A stretch of DNA of 7,107 nt from positions 1-7,107 of the forward strand of contig JAPULD010000289.1 in the NCBI GenBank assembly GCA_027295365.1. The letters are read 5' to 3'. The position numbers and the translations under genes were made by a program. This document shows, in pieces, positions 1-6,853 of the stretch (positions are counted from its first letter, which is position 1; the number at the start of each line of letters is the position of its first letter). The notes under the pieces were generated by a model that searched no databases, was not told the origin of the DNA, and saw only the letters and a program-made list of their open reading frames with translations. The DNA is from Planctomycetota bacterium (lineage in GTDB: Bacteria; Planctomycetota; Phycisphaerae; Phycisphaerales; SM1A02).

Positions 1-2
1 GC

Positions 3-1040
3 ATGGCCAAGATCAAACCAAACTCGATGGACGACCCTCAAGGCGAGGAATCGCCCCAACTCAAGCAGTTGCGGGAAGAACTGGCCTCGCTGGGATCTGA
101 AACCGACGCCCAACGCCGGGCCAAGAAGGTCGTGCCCTGGATCGCCTCCGTCGCGGTGCATGGGCTGATGATCCTCCTTGGTTTCCTCATCACCTGGACT
201 GCGGTTCTGCTGCAGCCCCCTCAGGAGCCCACGATCATCGTGGCGGATTTCAACGCCCTCTCCTACGAGCCGATCAACCTGCTTCAGCTTGATCAGGATG
301 AACTCCAGGAGGAGATGGTTCAGGATCGCATTGAGATCGATTCGAACGATCAGCTCATCAACGATCGCCTGAACGAGCTGGAAGTTGATCCCCTGAGCTT
401 GATTTCAGATGCGGCCTCCGAGTCGCCCCTGGCGAAGTTCGCCCCTCAGCCCACGTCGGGAAGGGCCGAGTTCGTCGGGCTCAGTTCCTCGAACGCGAGG
501 CGGATCGTGTACGTCATCGACGCCTCGGGCTCGATGATCCGGACGCTGCCAATCGTGATACAGGAGTTGGGGCGATCACTGGACAACCTGACCCGCGAGC
601 AGTCCTTCAGCGTCATCTTTTTTCAGCGCGATGAGGCGTTGGTGGTGCCCCCTGAAGGGCAACTCATCAACGCCCTCCATGAGGAGAAAATCAGGGTTCT
701 GGAGTGGATCGACGAGAACATCATCCCCGTCGGCACGTCCAATCCCTTGAAGGCTCTTGAGAAGGCCCTTGGTTTCGAGCCCGATGCGGTTTTTCTGCTC
801 AGTGAGAACATCACCGGAGGCGGCCAATGGGAGATCGATCAGCGGGATCTGTTGGCCTTGCTGGAAAGGCTGAATCCGATCGACGCGAATCTGGGTCGAA
901 GGCCCACGGTGATCAATTGCATTCAGTTTCTCGATCCCGATCCCCTGGACACCCTGAAAAAGATCGCCCAGATTCATGGGGGGCCCAAGGGCTACAAGTT
1001 TCTCGATCGACAGGAACTCGGGTTGGCGGTGCCTCGATGA
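3..1040 (+). CDS. TonB-like membrane-anchored vWA domain protein
   Basis: A 345-residue inner-membrane protein with its C-terminal domain in the periplasm. Residues 1-42 are a charged cytoplasmic tail ending in a basic patch (RRAKK). One hydrophobic helix spans about 43-70 and contains SVAVHG, which fits the SxxxH pattern (Ser49, His53) of TonB and TolA helices. Residues 71-160 are an acidic, Leu/Asp/Glu-rich linker. A vWA domain runs from about 166 to the end, with the metal-site motif DASGSM (Asp173, Ser175, Ser177) and a likely metal-site Thr at 245. The usual third-loop TDG appears as SEN (267-269), so Glu replaces Asp. No TonB C-terminal domain is present. The stop overlaps the next start by 4 bp (ATGA). 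Being in an operon with ExbB and two ExbD genes suggests it is the partner moved by that motor; this is inference. The ATG lies two bases inside the window, so a more upstream start, promoter and operon start cannot be judged. Confidence 0.85.
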   Translation: MAKIKPNSMDDPQGEESPQLKQLREELASLGSETDAQRRAKKVVPWIASVAVHGLMILLGFLITWTAVLLQPPQEPTIIVADFNALSYEPINLLQLDQDELQEEMVQDRIEIDSNDQLINDRLNELEVDPLSLISDAASESPLAKFAPQPTSGRAEFVGLSSSNARRIVYVIDASGSMIRTLPIVIQELGRSLDNLTREQSFSVIFFQRDEALVVPPEGQLINALHEEKIRVLEWIDENIIPVGTSNPLKALEKALGFEPDAVFLLSENITGGGQWEIDQRDLLALLERLNPIDANLGRRPTVINCIQFLDPDPLDTLKKIAQIHGGPKGYKFLDRQELGLAVPR

Positions 1041-2254
1041 TTAAATCCGCATCCTGCTTGCTGAGTATTTGGAGTGTGCTGCTGATCAGTTCGGCCTTGC
1101 ATGCCGACGATGTCGTCCTGCGAGGTTCCTCGATCGTCCTGGAAGGATGTCAGGTCCTGTCGATCAAGGGAGGGCAAGTGGTCTTCACCTTACCGGGGGG
1201 TCGTCGCCTGCAACACCACTTCGAGGCTGTCGGAGCCATCGTTTTTGAAGGGATCGAGGAACTCGATCTGGCGGAACAGTCGATGCTGGAGGAGCGATTC
1301 ACAAGAGCGGTCAAGTGGTATGTCCTCGCCCTGGCGGGGGCGGAGAATGATCTGCAAAGGCAGTGGATTCATGCGCGATTGGCGATGGCTCACAATGCCC
1401 AAAGACAATTCATTCAGGCCGCCGGTCATGCCTCGGCGGTATTCACGCTGGATGACCACCCCGTTTGGAAGTCGCTGGCTCCCATTGGGCATCCGGGAGG
1501 GCGTAACCAAGAACCCTATCCAGTCGTGAAGGAAGCGTTTGATCACGTGCAGGCGGCTCGTCGTGTCGTCAAGAGCGGCGAACTCGTGCGGGTGGTCGAG
1601 GACTTGACCCGCCAGATCAAACCGGTCCGTGATGCGCTGGCCAAGCAATGGAAAGGGCCACGCATCAGGACCGGCAGCACCATCTCGGGGTATGCCTTGG
1701 CAGATAGTGACAATCTTCGGGCTTCGTTGCTTGAAGCGCAGCATGAGGTCGTGGGTGTCGTTCATGGCTTGGCGAATGAATCGCACGCTCCGATCAAGAA
1801 GGTAGACGACCGACCTCAGGTCAATGAACAACCATCCTCTTCGGGGCTCATGGGCGGAGGTGGGGCTCCAGGTGGCAACGTGTCCGAGCTGGTTCGAAAT
1901 GACATCGAATCGTTGTTGAACGAAGGCGAATTTCGACTGGCCTTATCTCAATGCACGAGGCGTCTGGCCAAAGCCGGTGGAAATGACGCGGCCCGTCTGT
2001 GGCTTTGGAAGGGGCAAGCGCAACTCGGACTGAGTCAAAACGACGACGCGGCGGTGTCGTTCACCCGCGGAGCCTTGTTGTATCCGGATTCCCCATCCTC
2101 AGACGCCTGCCTGCTCGAAACGGCACGAATCTATCAAGACGTGTATCGAAATCCTTCCAGAGCCAGACGGCTTCTTGAACTGGCCATCAAACGTGCAGAA
2201 GCACGGGGTGACGATATCATCGCCTCGCGAGCAAGAGCGATGCTCGACCCATGA
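1037..2254 (+). CDS. Secreted protein with beta-rich N-terminus and C-terminal TPR repeats
   Basis: A 405-residue predicted periplasmic protein of unknown function. The reading frame is open further upstream, to an ATG at 827. I chose ATG 1037 because it makes a 4-bp ATGA overlap with the vWA gene and is followed at once by a signal peptide (hydrophobic about 7-20, likely cut after LHA at 21-23). Mature residues 24-73 look like a small beta domain with alternating hydrophobics. Residues 75-135 and 160-245 look mostly helical. A Ser/Gly/Pro linker (267-281, with GGGG) separates a C-terminal TPR-like solenoid at about 285-403; its helix pairs show the spacing of tiny residues and the bulky pattern typical of TPR (for example 318-350). 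There are no catalytic motifs. TPR proteins usually bind partners, so a scaffold or regulator of the adjacent Exb-type motor is plausible, by analogy with CpoB of Tol-Pal. I do not recognise an orthologue. Confidence 0.75.
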   Translation: MIKSASCLLSIWSVLLISSALHADDVVLRGSSIVLEGCQVLSIKGGQVVFTLPGGRRLQHHFEAVGAIVFEGIEELDLAEQSMLEERFTRAVKWYVLALAGAENDLQRQWIHARLAMAHNAQRQFIQAAGHASAVFTLDDHPVWKSLAPIGHPGGRNQEPYPVVKEAFDHVQAARRVVKSGELVRVVEDLTRQIKPVRDALAKQWKGPRIRTGSTISGYALADSDNLRASLLEAQHEVVGVVHGLANESHAPIKKVDDRPQVNEQPSSSGLMGGGGAPGGNVSELVRNDIESLLNEGEFRLALSQCTRRLAKAGGNDAARLWLWKGQAQLGLSQNDDAAVSFTRGALLYPDSPSSDACLLETARIYQDVYRNPSRARRLLELAIKRAEARGDDIIASRARAMLDP

Positions 2255-3129
2255 CGTGGGGCATTGACTCCATGAACTTTCCTCTCCCGGACCGAGCCGA
2301 GATACGTCCCATGACATCACCACGAGTTGGACTCTCAAGACTGATATGCGGCGTGTTCGCGTTGTGCCTGGCGACGACGCCGGTCCTCGCGCAGAGCGAT
2401 GGGGCCTCGAACACCGACAGCTCCAAGAGTTTCGCCAGCGCGTTCTTCATCTCGACCAACGCCGATGGATCGGTCGAGATCCTGGGCAGCCTCATCATCT
2501 GGTTTCTACTCGTGCTCTCGCTGCTCAGCATCGGGCTCATCGGCATGATGATTCTGACCAACCAGCGCAAGAGCATCTCCCCCGAGCGGGTTGTCGAAGA
2601 GGTGCGCAACCATCTCAACCAGGGCAAGTTCAAGGAAGCCATGGCGTTGACGGGTCGGGACGAGAGCTTCTTTTGTCAGATCATGCATGCCGCCCTCAAG
2701 GATGCCCCCCATGGGTTCGGGGCCTTGACCCGCTCGCTGGAACAGACCGCCGACGAATTGACGACGATCAGGCTCCGGAAGATCGAATACCTCAACGTGC
2801 TGGGACAGGTCTCGCCCATGATCGGTTTGTTCGGCACCGTCTATGGCATGATCCTCGCCTTCCAGGCCATCGTCATCTCGGGCGGCAACGCGGATCCGAT
2901 CCTGCTCGCCTCGGGGATCGGCACGGCCCTGACCACGACCTTCTGGGGACTGGTGGTGGCGATTCCCGCCCTGGCGGGGTACGCGATCATTCGCAACCAC
3001 ATCGATGAACTGACCATGGACGCCACCTTGAGAGCCGAGGAGATGCTCAACCAGTTTCGTCCCAAACCCGCGAGCGCGCCGGGAGCCAAACCATCCCCCA
3101 AACCTCAGGCCAAGGATCATGATGCCTGA
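2251..3129 (+). CDS. MotA/TolQ/ExbB proton channel family protein
   Basis: Inner-membrane channel subunit; in characterised relatives a pentamer of this protein surrounds an ExbD/TolR dimer and uses proton flow to drive TonB or TolA. At 292 residues it has an N-terminal signal-peptide-like helix (about 28-47, ending VLAQ), a first family helix at 78-102, a cytoplasmic loop at 103-178, a second helix at about 181-207 with GQVSPMIGLFGTVYGMI, and a third at 220-247 with GIGTALTTTFWGLVVAIPAL. These two blocks are the family signature. By eye, Thr196 and Thr230 match E. coli ExbB Thr148 and Thr181, while the Glu176 position is Thr225. The tail (270-292) is Pro/Lys-rich. ATG 2251 overlaps the upstream stop as ATGA, as at two other junctions here. 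ATG 2311 (272 residues) would put the signal peptide directly at the N-terminus without an acidic 20-residue leader and may be the true start. TolQ versus ExbB cannot be decided. Confidence 0.93.
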   Translation: MTWGIDSMNFPLPDRAEIRPMTSPRVGLSRLICGVFALCLATTPVLAQSDGASNTDSSKSFASAFFISTNADGSVEILGSLIIWFLLVLSLLSIGLIGMMILTNQRKSISPERVVEEVRNHLNQGKFKEAMALTGRDESFFCQIMHAALKDAPHGFGALTRSLEQTADELTTIRLRKIEYLNVLGQVSPMIGLFGTVYGMILAFQAIVISGGNADPILLASGIGTALTTTFWGLVVAIPALAGYAIIRNHIDELTMDATLRAEEMLNQFRPKPASAPGAKPSPKPQAKDHDA

Positions 3130-3131
3130 TG

Positions 3132-3150
3132 TGAGCGTCGTCGACGCTCG
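3132..3150 (+). promoter_or_regulatory. Stem-loop in the gap between the ExbB-type and first ExbD genes
   Basis: GAGCGTC (3133-3139) pairs perfectly with GACGCTC (3143-3149) across a 3-base loop, and a U-G pair at 3132/3150 can extend it. It starts 3 bases after the ExbB-type stop codon. A short T run (3158-3161) follows only after 8 bases, so it is not a standard intrinsic terminator. It may be an attenuator, an RNA-processing or stabilising structure, or chance. The gap to the next gene (77 bp) is the only true intergenic space in the operon, and I see no convincing promoter in the rest of it. Confidence 0.35.
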
Positions 3151-3206
3151 GCTCTAGTTTTCTGAACGTATCCCGGACCACTGACCTTTCTTGAACATCC
3201 ACAACG

Positions 3207-3692
3207 ATGAGCAGCATTCACAAAAGAGGAAATGCCGAGGTCAATGCGAATCTCACGCCCATGATCGACGTGACGTTTCTGTTGATCGTGTTCTTCGTGC
3301 TCGTTTCGCAGATCGTGGAGGTCGAAAGCGTCTCGATGGACCTGCCCGAGCCGATCGATCCAATGACCCAGAAGGCGGGCGAGGATCAAAGGGCGGTCAT
3401 CAACATCGTGCCCGCACTGGAGAGGGGGCGCATCGAGGGATATAGGCTCGGTACGAGGCTCTTTCCGCCCGGTCCAGACGGGATCGAAGCGTTGACCAAC
3501 CAATTGCAGACACTGTTTGAAGCGAATCCGACCCTGGCGATCAACCTCAGGGCGGATCGAATCACGCATTATCAATACGTCGAGCCGGCCTTGCAGGCGG
3601 TGACCGACGCCGCGTCCCGAGTGGAATCAGCTGATGTGAAGGCAAGGATCAACCTTGTCATCATTCGTCCCGAGGGCGTTGTGCATGACTGA
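3207..3692 (+). CDS. ExbD/TolR family protein, first copy
   Basis: A 161-residue single-pass membrane protein, the proton-carrying stator partner of the ExbB-type channel. A short cytoplasmic tail (1-15) leads into the family signature LTPMIDVTFLLIVFFVL (16-32). Asp21 is the family's essential protonatable aspartate, equivalent to Asp25 of E. coli ExbD. The usual Leu-Pro motif follows (DLPEP, about 45-49). The periplasmic domain ends with the typical segment carrying INLRAD and the Val/Ala-rich helix after it, then a final strand (INLVII). Length is normal for the family. ATG 3207 is the first start after an in-frame stop at 3192-3194; no good Shine-Dalgarno sequence precedes it. The gene overlaps the second ExbD gene by 8 bp. 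It belongs to the same operon as the ExbB gene despite the 77-bp gap, judging by strand and function. ExbD and TolR cannot be told apart on this evidence. Confidence 0.93.
   Translation: MSSIHKRGNAEVNANLTPMIDVTFLLIVFFVLVSQIVEVESVSMDLPEPIDPMTQKAGEDQRAVINIVPALERGRIEGYRLGTRLFPPGPDGIEALTNQLQTLFEANPTLAINLRADRITHYQYVEPALQAVTDAASRVESADVKARINLVIIRPEGVVHD
3672..3676 (+). promoter_or_regulatory. Likely ribosome binding site of the second ExbD gene
   Basis: GAGGG lies 8 bases before ATG 3685, at good Shine-Dalgarno spacing and inside the end of the first ExbD gene. It supports ATG 3685 over an in-frame TTG at 3655. It is one of the few plausible ribosome binding sites in this operon. Confidence 0.5.
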
Positions 3693-4236
3693 TCCGGTCT
3701 CCAACCTGCACTTTGGTCCGGAACCGGAGCTGGATCCGGAAGCGCAGGCGATCAAGCGCGCCCGGAGCCATCGTCGGCGGGCCAAGCCCGGCAATCGAAT
3801 AAAGCTCAACCTGACCGCGATGATCGATGTGGTGTTTCTGCTGCTCATCTATTTCATGGTCGCCACGGATTTCAAGGTGGGCGAGGAGATCTATCGGATG
3901 GATCTGCCCGATCGCAGTCAGGCTCAGGCCGAGCAAGATCCGTTCGATCTCGACGAGGAGCCTTTGCGGATCAACGTCGCCACCAGCGGGCTCGGGCGTT
4001 CACGCTATCAGATCAGCATCGATGGGCCTTATCCCCAGCCCGACGATTTTCAGGAGCTGTTCGAGATCCTCAGGGCACGTCAGATCAGGGATAATGCTTC
4101 GGGCGGACTGTTCGAGCCCGACCATCCGATCGTGATCCAGCCCACGCGCACGACGCAATGGGAACACGCCATAGAAGCGTTCAACGCGGCGGCCCGAGCC
4201 CGGTACACCAACGTGATCTTCGCGAAGCCCCAATGA
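3685..4236 (+). CDS. ExbD/TolR family protein, second copy
   Basis: A 183-residue single-pass membrane protein, paralogous to the gene just upstream but clearly diverged. It has an unusually long cytoplasmic tail of about 40 residues: an acidic stretch (13-19), then a strongly basic one (KRARSHRRRAK, 24-34). The membrane segment carries LTAMIDVVFLLLIYFMV (43-59), with Asp48 as the expected protonatable residue. MDLPDR follows. The periplasmic domain closes with HPIVIQPTRTTQWEHAIEAF and a final strand, matching the ExbD C-terminal fold. Its start overlaps the upstream stop by 8 bp and its stop overlaps the next start as ATGA. ATG 3685 was preferred over TTG 3655 for the Shine-Dalgarno site and the ATG. 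Channels of this family hold two ExbD chains, so the pair may form a heterodimer, as proposed for other motors with two ExbD-like proteins such as Myxococcus AglQ and AglS; this is inference. Confidence 0.93.
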   Translation: MTDPVSNLHFGPEPELDPEAQAIKRARSHRRRAKPGNRIKLNLTAMIDVVFLLLIYFMVATDFKVGEEIYRMDLPDRSQAQAEQDPFDLDEEPLRINVATSGLGRSRYQISIDGPYPQPDDFQELFEILRARQIRDNASGGLFEPDHPIVIQPTRTTQWEHAIEAFNAAARARYTNVIFAKPQ

Positions 4237-6848
4237 GCATGTGCAGCCAACCAGGACAACCTTTGATTCGTTGGTTGACGTGGTCGGTTCTGATCGGCGT
4301 GTCATTGAGTCGCCTGACCTCGGCACAGACCCCTGACTCCTCGGAACAGGACGTGCGCTATCTCCAGGGGTTGGTGGAGCTGGGGCTCAAAGAGGTGATT
4401 GAGTCCTACCTTACCCAAGTCGAGCGTGAGGATTCGCTCAAGGCATCGCTCTTGCGTCTGGAAACACATCGTTTGTGGATGAACCACCCCGAGGTGACGC
4501 CCTCCCGACGCGAACAGCATCTTGAACATCTGCTGAACCAACGAAGAGAACTGATCGAGGCGAATGAATCGAACCCCCGGAGCGCCGTCTGGATGGCTGA
4601 TCAGGCCCAGGATGCCCTGGACCATTTATTCACGCTCGATGCATCGGGTCTCACTTCGCTGTATGGCAATCCGGGTGCGCGTCAGCAATCCATCGCATCA
4701 AGGGCCGCGAAGATGGTCGATGAATACGCCACCTTGGCTCAGGCCCAGATCGATCGGGTGATTCAGGATCTGGAGATACATCCCGACTTCCGGAACGATG
4801 TGGAACTCCAGATGAGGCATCGCCGCCTCGTCGAGCAGGAACGTGATGGTCGAATCGCATACCTCAGGGGCGTGGGGGGGTATCTGCATGCGATGTTGAA
4901 TCTGCACAGGGCATCCGATCGGGAATCCTATTTTCGAAACACCATTGCATCGCTCGATCTGTTGGCCTCTCGTCTGACGGGATCGTTGGGGGTTCGCGCC
5001 ACTCTGTATCGTGGTCTCGCCCGGGGTCAGCTTGGTGAATTCGATCTCTCTGAAGACATTCTGAAGCAAGTCATCGACGATGTTGATGCGCTGCCGGTCG
5101 ATGTCTTCGGGGCTCGGATGGGGCTGGTGAGCAATGAGCAATTGAGCATGGGGGCTGAATCGGCCTTGATCAAACTTGAGGCGATGACGGATCGATATGC
5201 CCATGCGTCAGCGCTGTTCTATCGGGTGCTGATCGCCGACCGGATATTTCTACTTCGCAAGCGACTGGCCGAGATGGATGACGAGTTTTCTCTGGCCAAT
5301 GCCTATCACGCGTATCTCGACCTTTTGGATATATACAGAGGCATCGACGAGCAACTCAGGGCCATCGTCTTTGCGCGTCTTGTCAATGCTTCGGATGAGG
5401 ACACGCCACTCGATCAATTGCCGGCTCTGGTGTCGATCGCCAAGGCGAGCCACCTGGCCCGGGATCAAGGAGAGACGCAAGCCGCGACGGCGATGCTTGT
5501 TCGTTTGCTCGAATCCGTTTCGCTCAGTGAGTCTGAGAAACCCATGGTGCTCTTCGAACTGGGCAAGACCCTGTATGCCTCGGGTGATTTCCTGAATGCA
5601 GCGAGGCGGTTTCTGGAATTGGCCCAGAAGCATCCGCAGGACAGGAGGGCTGAGGAGGCAATTGAACTGGCCGCGAACATCGCGGAGCGTCAATGGCGAG
5701 AACACCCCGAGGATAAGAAAACGCAAAAACTCCTGAAGAATGCCCTGGAGGTTCTGCTTGAGTCTTATCCCAATCTTTCCACCATCGATCGCTGGCGATA
5801 CGCCTCGGGAAAACGAGCGTTTCGGGAGGGGAATATTGGAGAGGCATCAGACTTATTCAAACAGGTTTCGTCGGACTCCGATCTTTGGCCCGACGCCTTG
5901 TTCATGCAGGCCAAGTTCGATGTCGATCATGCCTTGGCCACACGCAAAATAATTTCCGGATTTGATCCTCTTCCGTCAGCCTTGGAGCTCTTACGTGAAG
6001 TCAGACCCCTGCTTCGCGATGCCAGGGAATCCCAAAAGTATGCATCACGACGTCAGGATTTGAAGCAGTACATCGGACTATTGAATGTCTATGAGGCCGA
6101 ACTCCATTTGGCCTCAGGACGTCCGGACGAAGCCATTCGATTGCTCGATTTGATTCCGATGGATTCCCCACCGGACAAAGCGATCCTGGCCCAGGCGTTG
6201 GAAGTGCGGATCAACGCGCTTCACGAAACCGATCGACCTGAACTGGCTCAGAAGGCGATCGAGCGATTTCTCGAAGCCGCTCCCGAACAGGGTGCCGAGG
6301 TCATCGGTCCGGTGATGGGGGCCTTGCTCTCGGAAGTGAATTGGATCCGAATGGGGAGGGAGCCCGATGAAGCCTTGGACCTGGCTCGACGAAAGCTGTT
6401 GCCCTTGGCCGAGACGATGCAACGCTGGATCGATTCACAGGAAGGCGAGCATCTTTCACTTCGCGTTCAATTGGCCGACGCGTTTCGGGTGTCGGGGCAA
6501 CAAGATCGGGCATTGTTGATTTATGGTCAATTGCTGAAGAGCCATCCGGGCGGTATGCAGCTTCTGTTCGGGAAAGCCGAATGTCTATTCGAGATTGGCG
6601 ATGAAACGCGATTGGGTGAGGCGATCATGATCTATCGCCGACTGGGTGCCTCGGATCCCGGATTGAACGAACTCAGCAATCATTACTACTGGACGTCCCA
6701 GCTCCGAATGCTTCAGATTCTTGATCTGACGGGTCGGAACACAAACAAGATCGCGCCCCGAATTCGCCGATTGCGTCAGATCGATCGGAATCTGGGCGGC
6801 GATCGATATCGGCGCGAGTTCGAACGTCTGCAGAACCGACATTCATAA
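4233..6848 (+). CDS. Large secreted TPR repeat protein
   Basis: An 871-residue predicted periplasmic, almost wholly helical protein. The frame is open back to an ATG at 4158, but ATG 4233 gives a 4-bp ATGA overlap with the second ExbD gene and is followed directly by a signal peptide (hydrophobic about 11-25, likely cut after TSA at 29-31). Recognisable TPR-like helix pairs lie near 436-469 (FELGKTLYASGDFLNAARRF), 521-548, 614-640, 741-772 and 775-808. Residues 40-430 look like a degenerate helical solenoid with no confident motif. There are no enzyme motifs, no membrane segment after the signal peptide and no obvious lipobox. Being last in an ExbB/ExbD/vWA operon, it probably binds periplasmic parts of the motor, the vWA head, or an envelope target. 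CpoB, which is a TPR protein in Tol-Pal, is the nearest functional analogy but is far smaller. No orthologue is recognised. Confidence 0.85.
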   Translation: MSMCSQPGQPLIRWLTWSVLIGVSLSRLTSAQTPDSSEQDVRYLQGLVELGLKEVIESYLTQVEREDSLKASLLRLETHRLWMNHPEVTPSRREQHLEHLLNQRRELIEANESNPRSAVWMADQAQDALDHLFTLDASGLTSLYGNPGARQQSIASRAAKMVDEYATLAQAQIDRVIQDLEIHPDFRNDVELQMRHRRLVEQERDGRIAYLRGVGGYLHAMLNLHRASDRESYFRNTIASLDLLASRLTGSLGVRATLYRGLARGQLGEFDLSEDILKQVIDDVDALPVDVFGARMGLVSNEQLSMGAESALIKLEAMTDRYAHASALFYRVLIADRIFLLRKRLAEMDDEFSLANAYHAYLDLLDIYRGIDEQLRAIVFARLVNASDEDTPLDQLPALVSIAKASHLARDQGETQAATAMLVRLLESVSLSESEKPMVLFELGKTLYASGDFLNAARRFLELAQKHPQDRRAEEAIELAANIAERQWREHPEDKKTQKLLKNALEVLLESYPNLSTIDRWRYASGKRAFREGNIGEASDLFKQVSSDSDLWPDALFMQAKFDVDHALATRKIISGFDPLPSALELLREVRPLLRDARESQKYASRRQDLKQYIGLLNVYEAELHLASGRPDEAIRLLDLIPMDSPPDKAILAQALEVRINALHETDRPELAQKAIERFLEAAPEQGAEVIGPVMGALLSEVNWIRMGREPDEALDLARRKLLPLAETMQRWIDSQEGEHLSLRVQLADAFRVSGQQDRALLIYGQLLKSHPGGMQLLFGKAECLFEIGDETRLGEAIMIYRRLGASDPGLNELSNHYYWTSQLRMLQILDLTGRNTNKIAPRIRRLRQIDRNLGGDRYRREFERLQNRHS

Positions 6849-6853
6849 TCACA

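Noticed and set aside
827..1036. N-terminal extension of the second gene
   Set aside because: It would overlap the vWA domain coding sequence by more than 200 bases and bury the signal peptide inside the protein.
1190..1831. 213-residue open frame on the minus strand opposite the second gene
   Set aside because: It lies wholly antisense to a gene with a signal peptide and operon overlaps, has no recognisable domain, and is expected from GC-rich codon bias.
2506..3120. 204-residue minus-strand and 220-residue plus-strand (2346-3008) alternative frames over the ExbB-type gene
   Set aside because: The ExbB-type frame has unmistakable family motifs through the same stretch. The alternatives are low-complexity Arg/Gly/His-rich shadows.
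3150..3206. Internal promoter for the ExbD genes
   Set aside because: No pair of -35 and -10 like elements at proper spacing is visible. TTGAAC at 3191-3196 is too close to the start codon.
4158..4232. N-terminal extension of the large TPR gene
   Set aside because: It overlaps the end of the second ExbD gene and places 25 charged residues before a clear signal peptide. The ATGA start at 4233 explains the data better.
3..4236. Zorya-type anti-phage defence system or flagellar MotA/MotB stator
   Set aside because: The channel protein lacks the long ZorA cytoplasmic tail, the ExbD proteins lack an OmpA-like peptidoglycan-binding domain, and no ZorC, ZorD or ZorE type gene is present. The motifs are those of ExbB/TolQ and ExbD/TolR.
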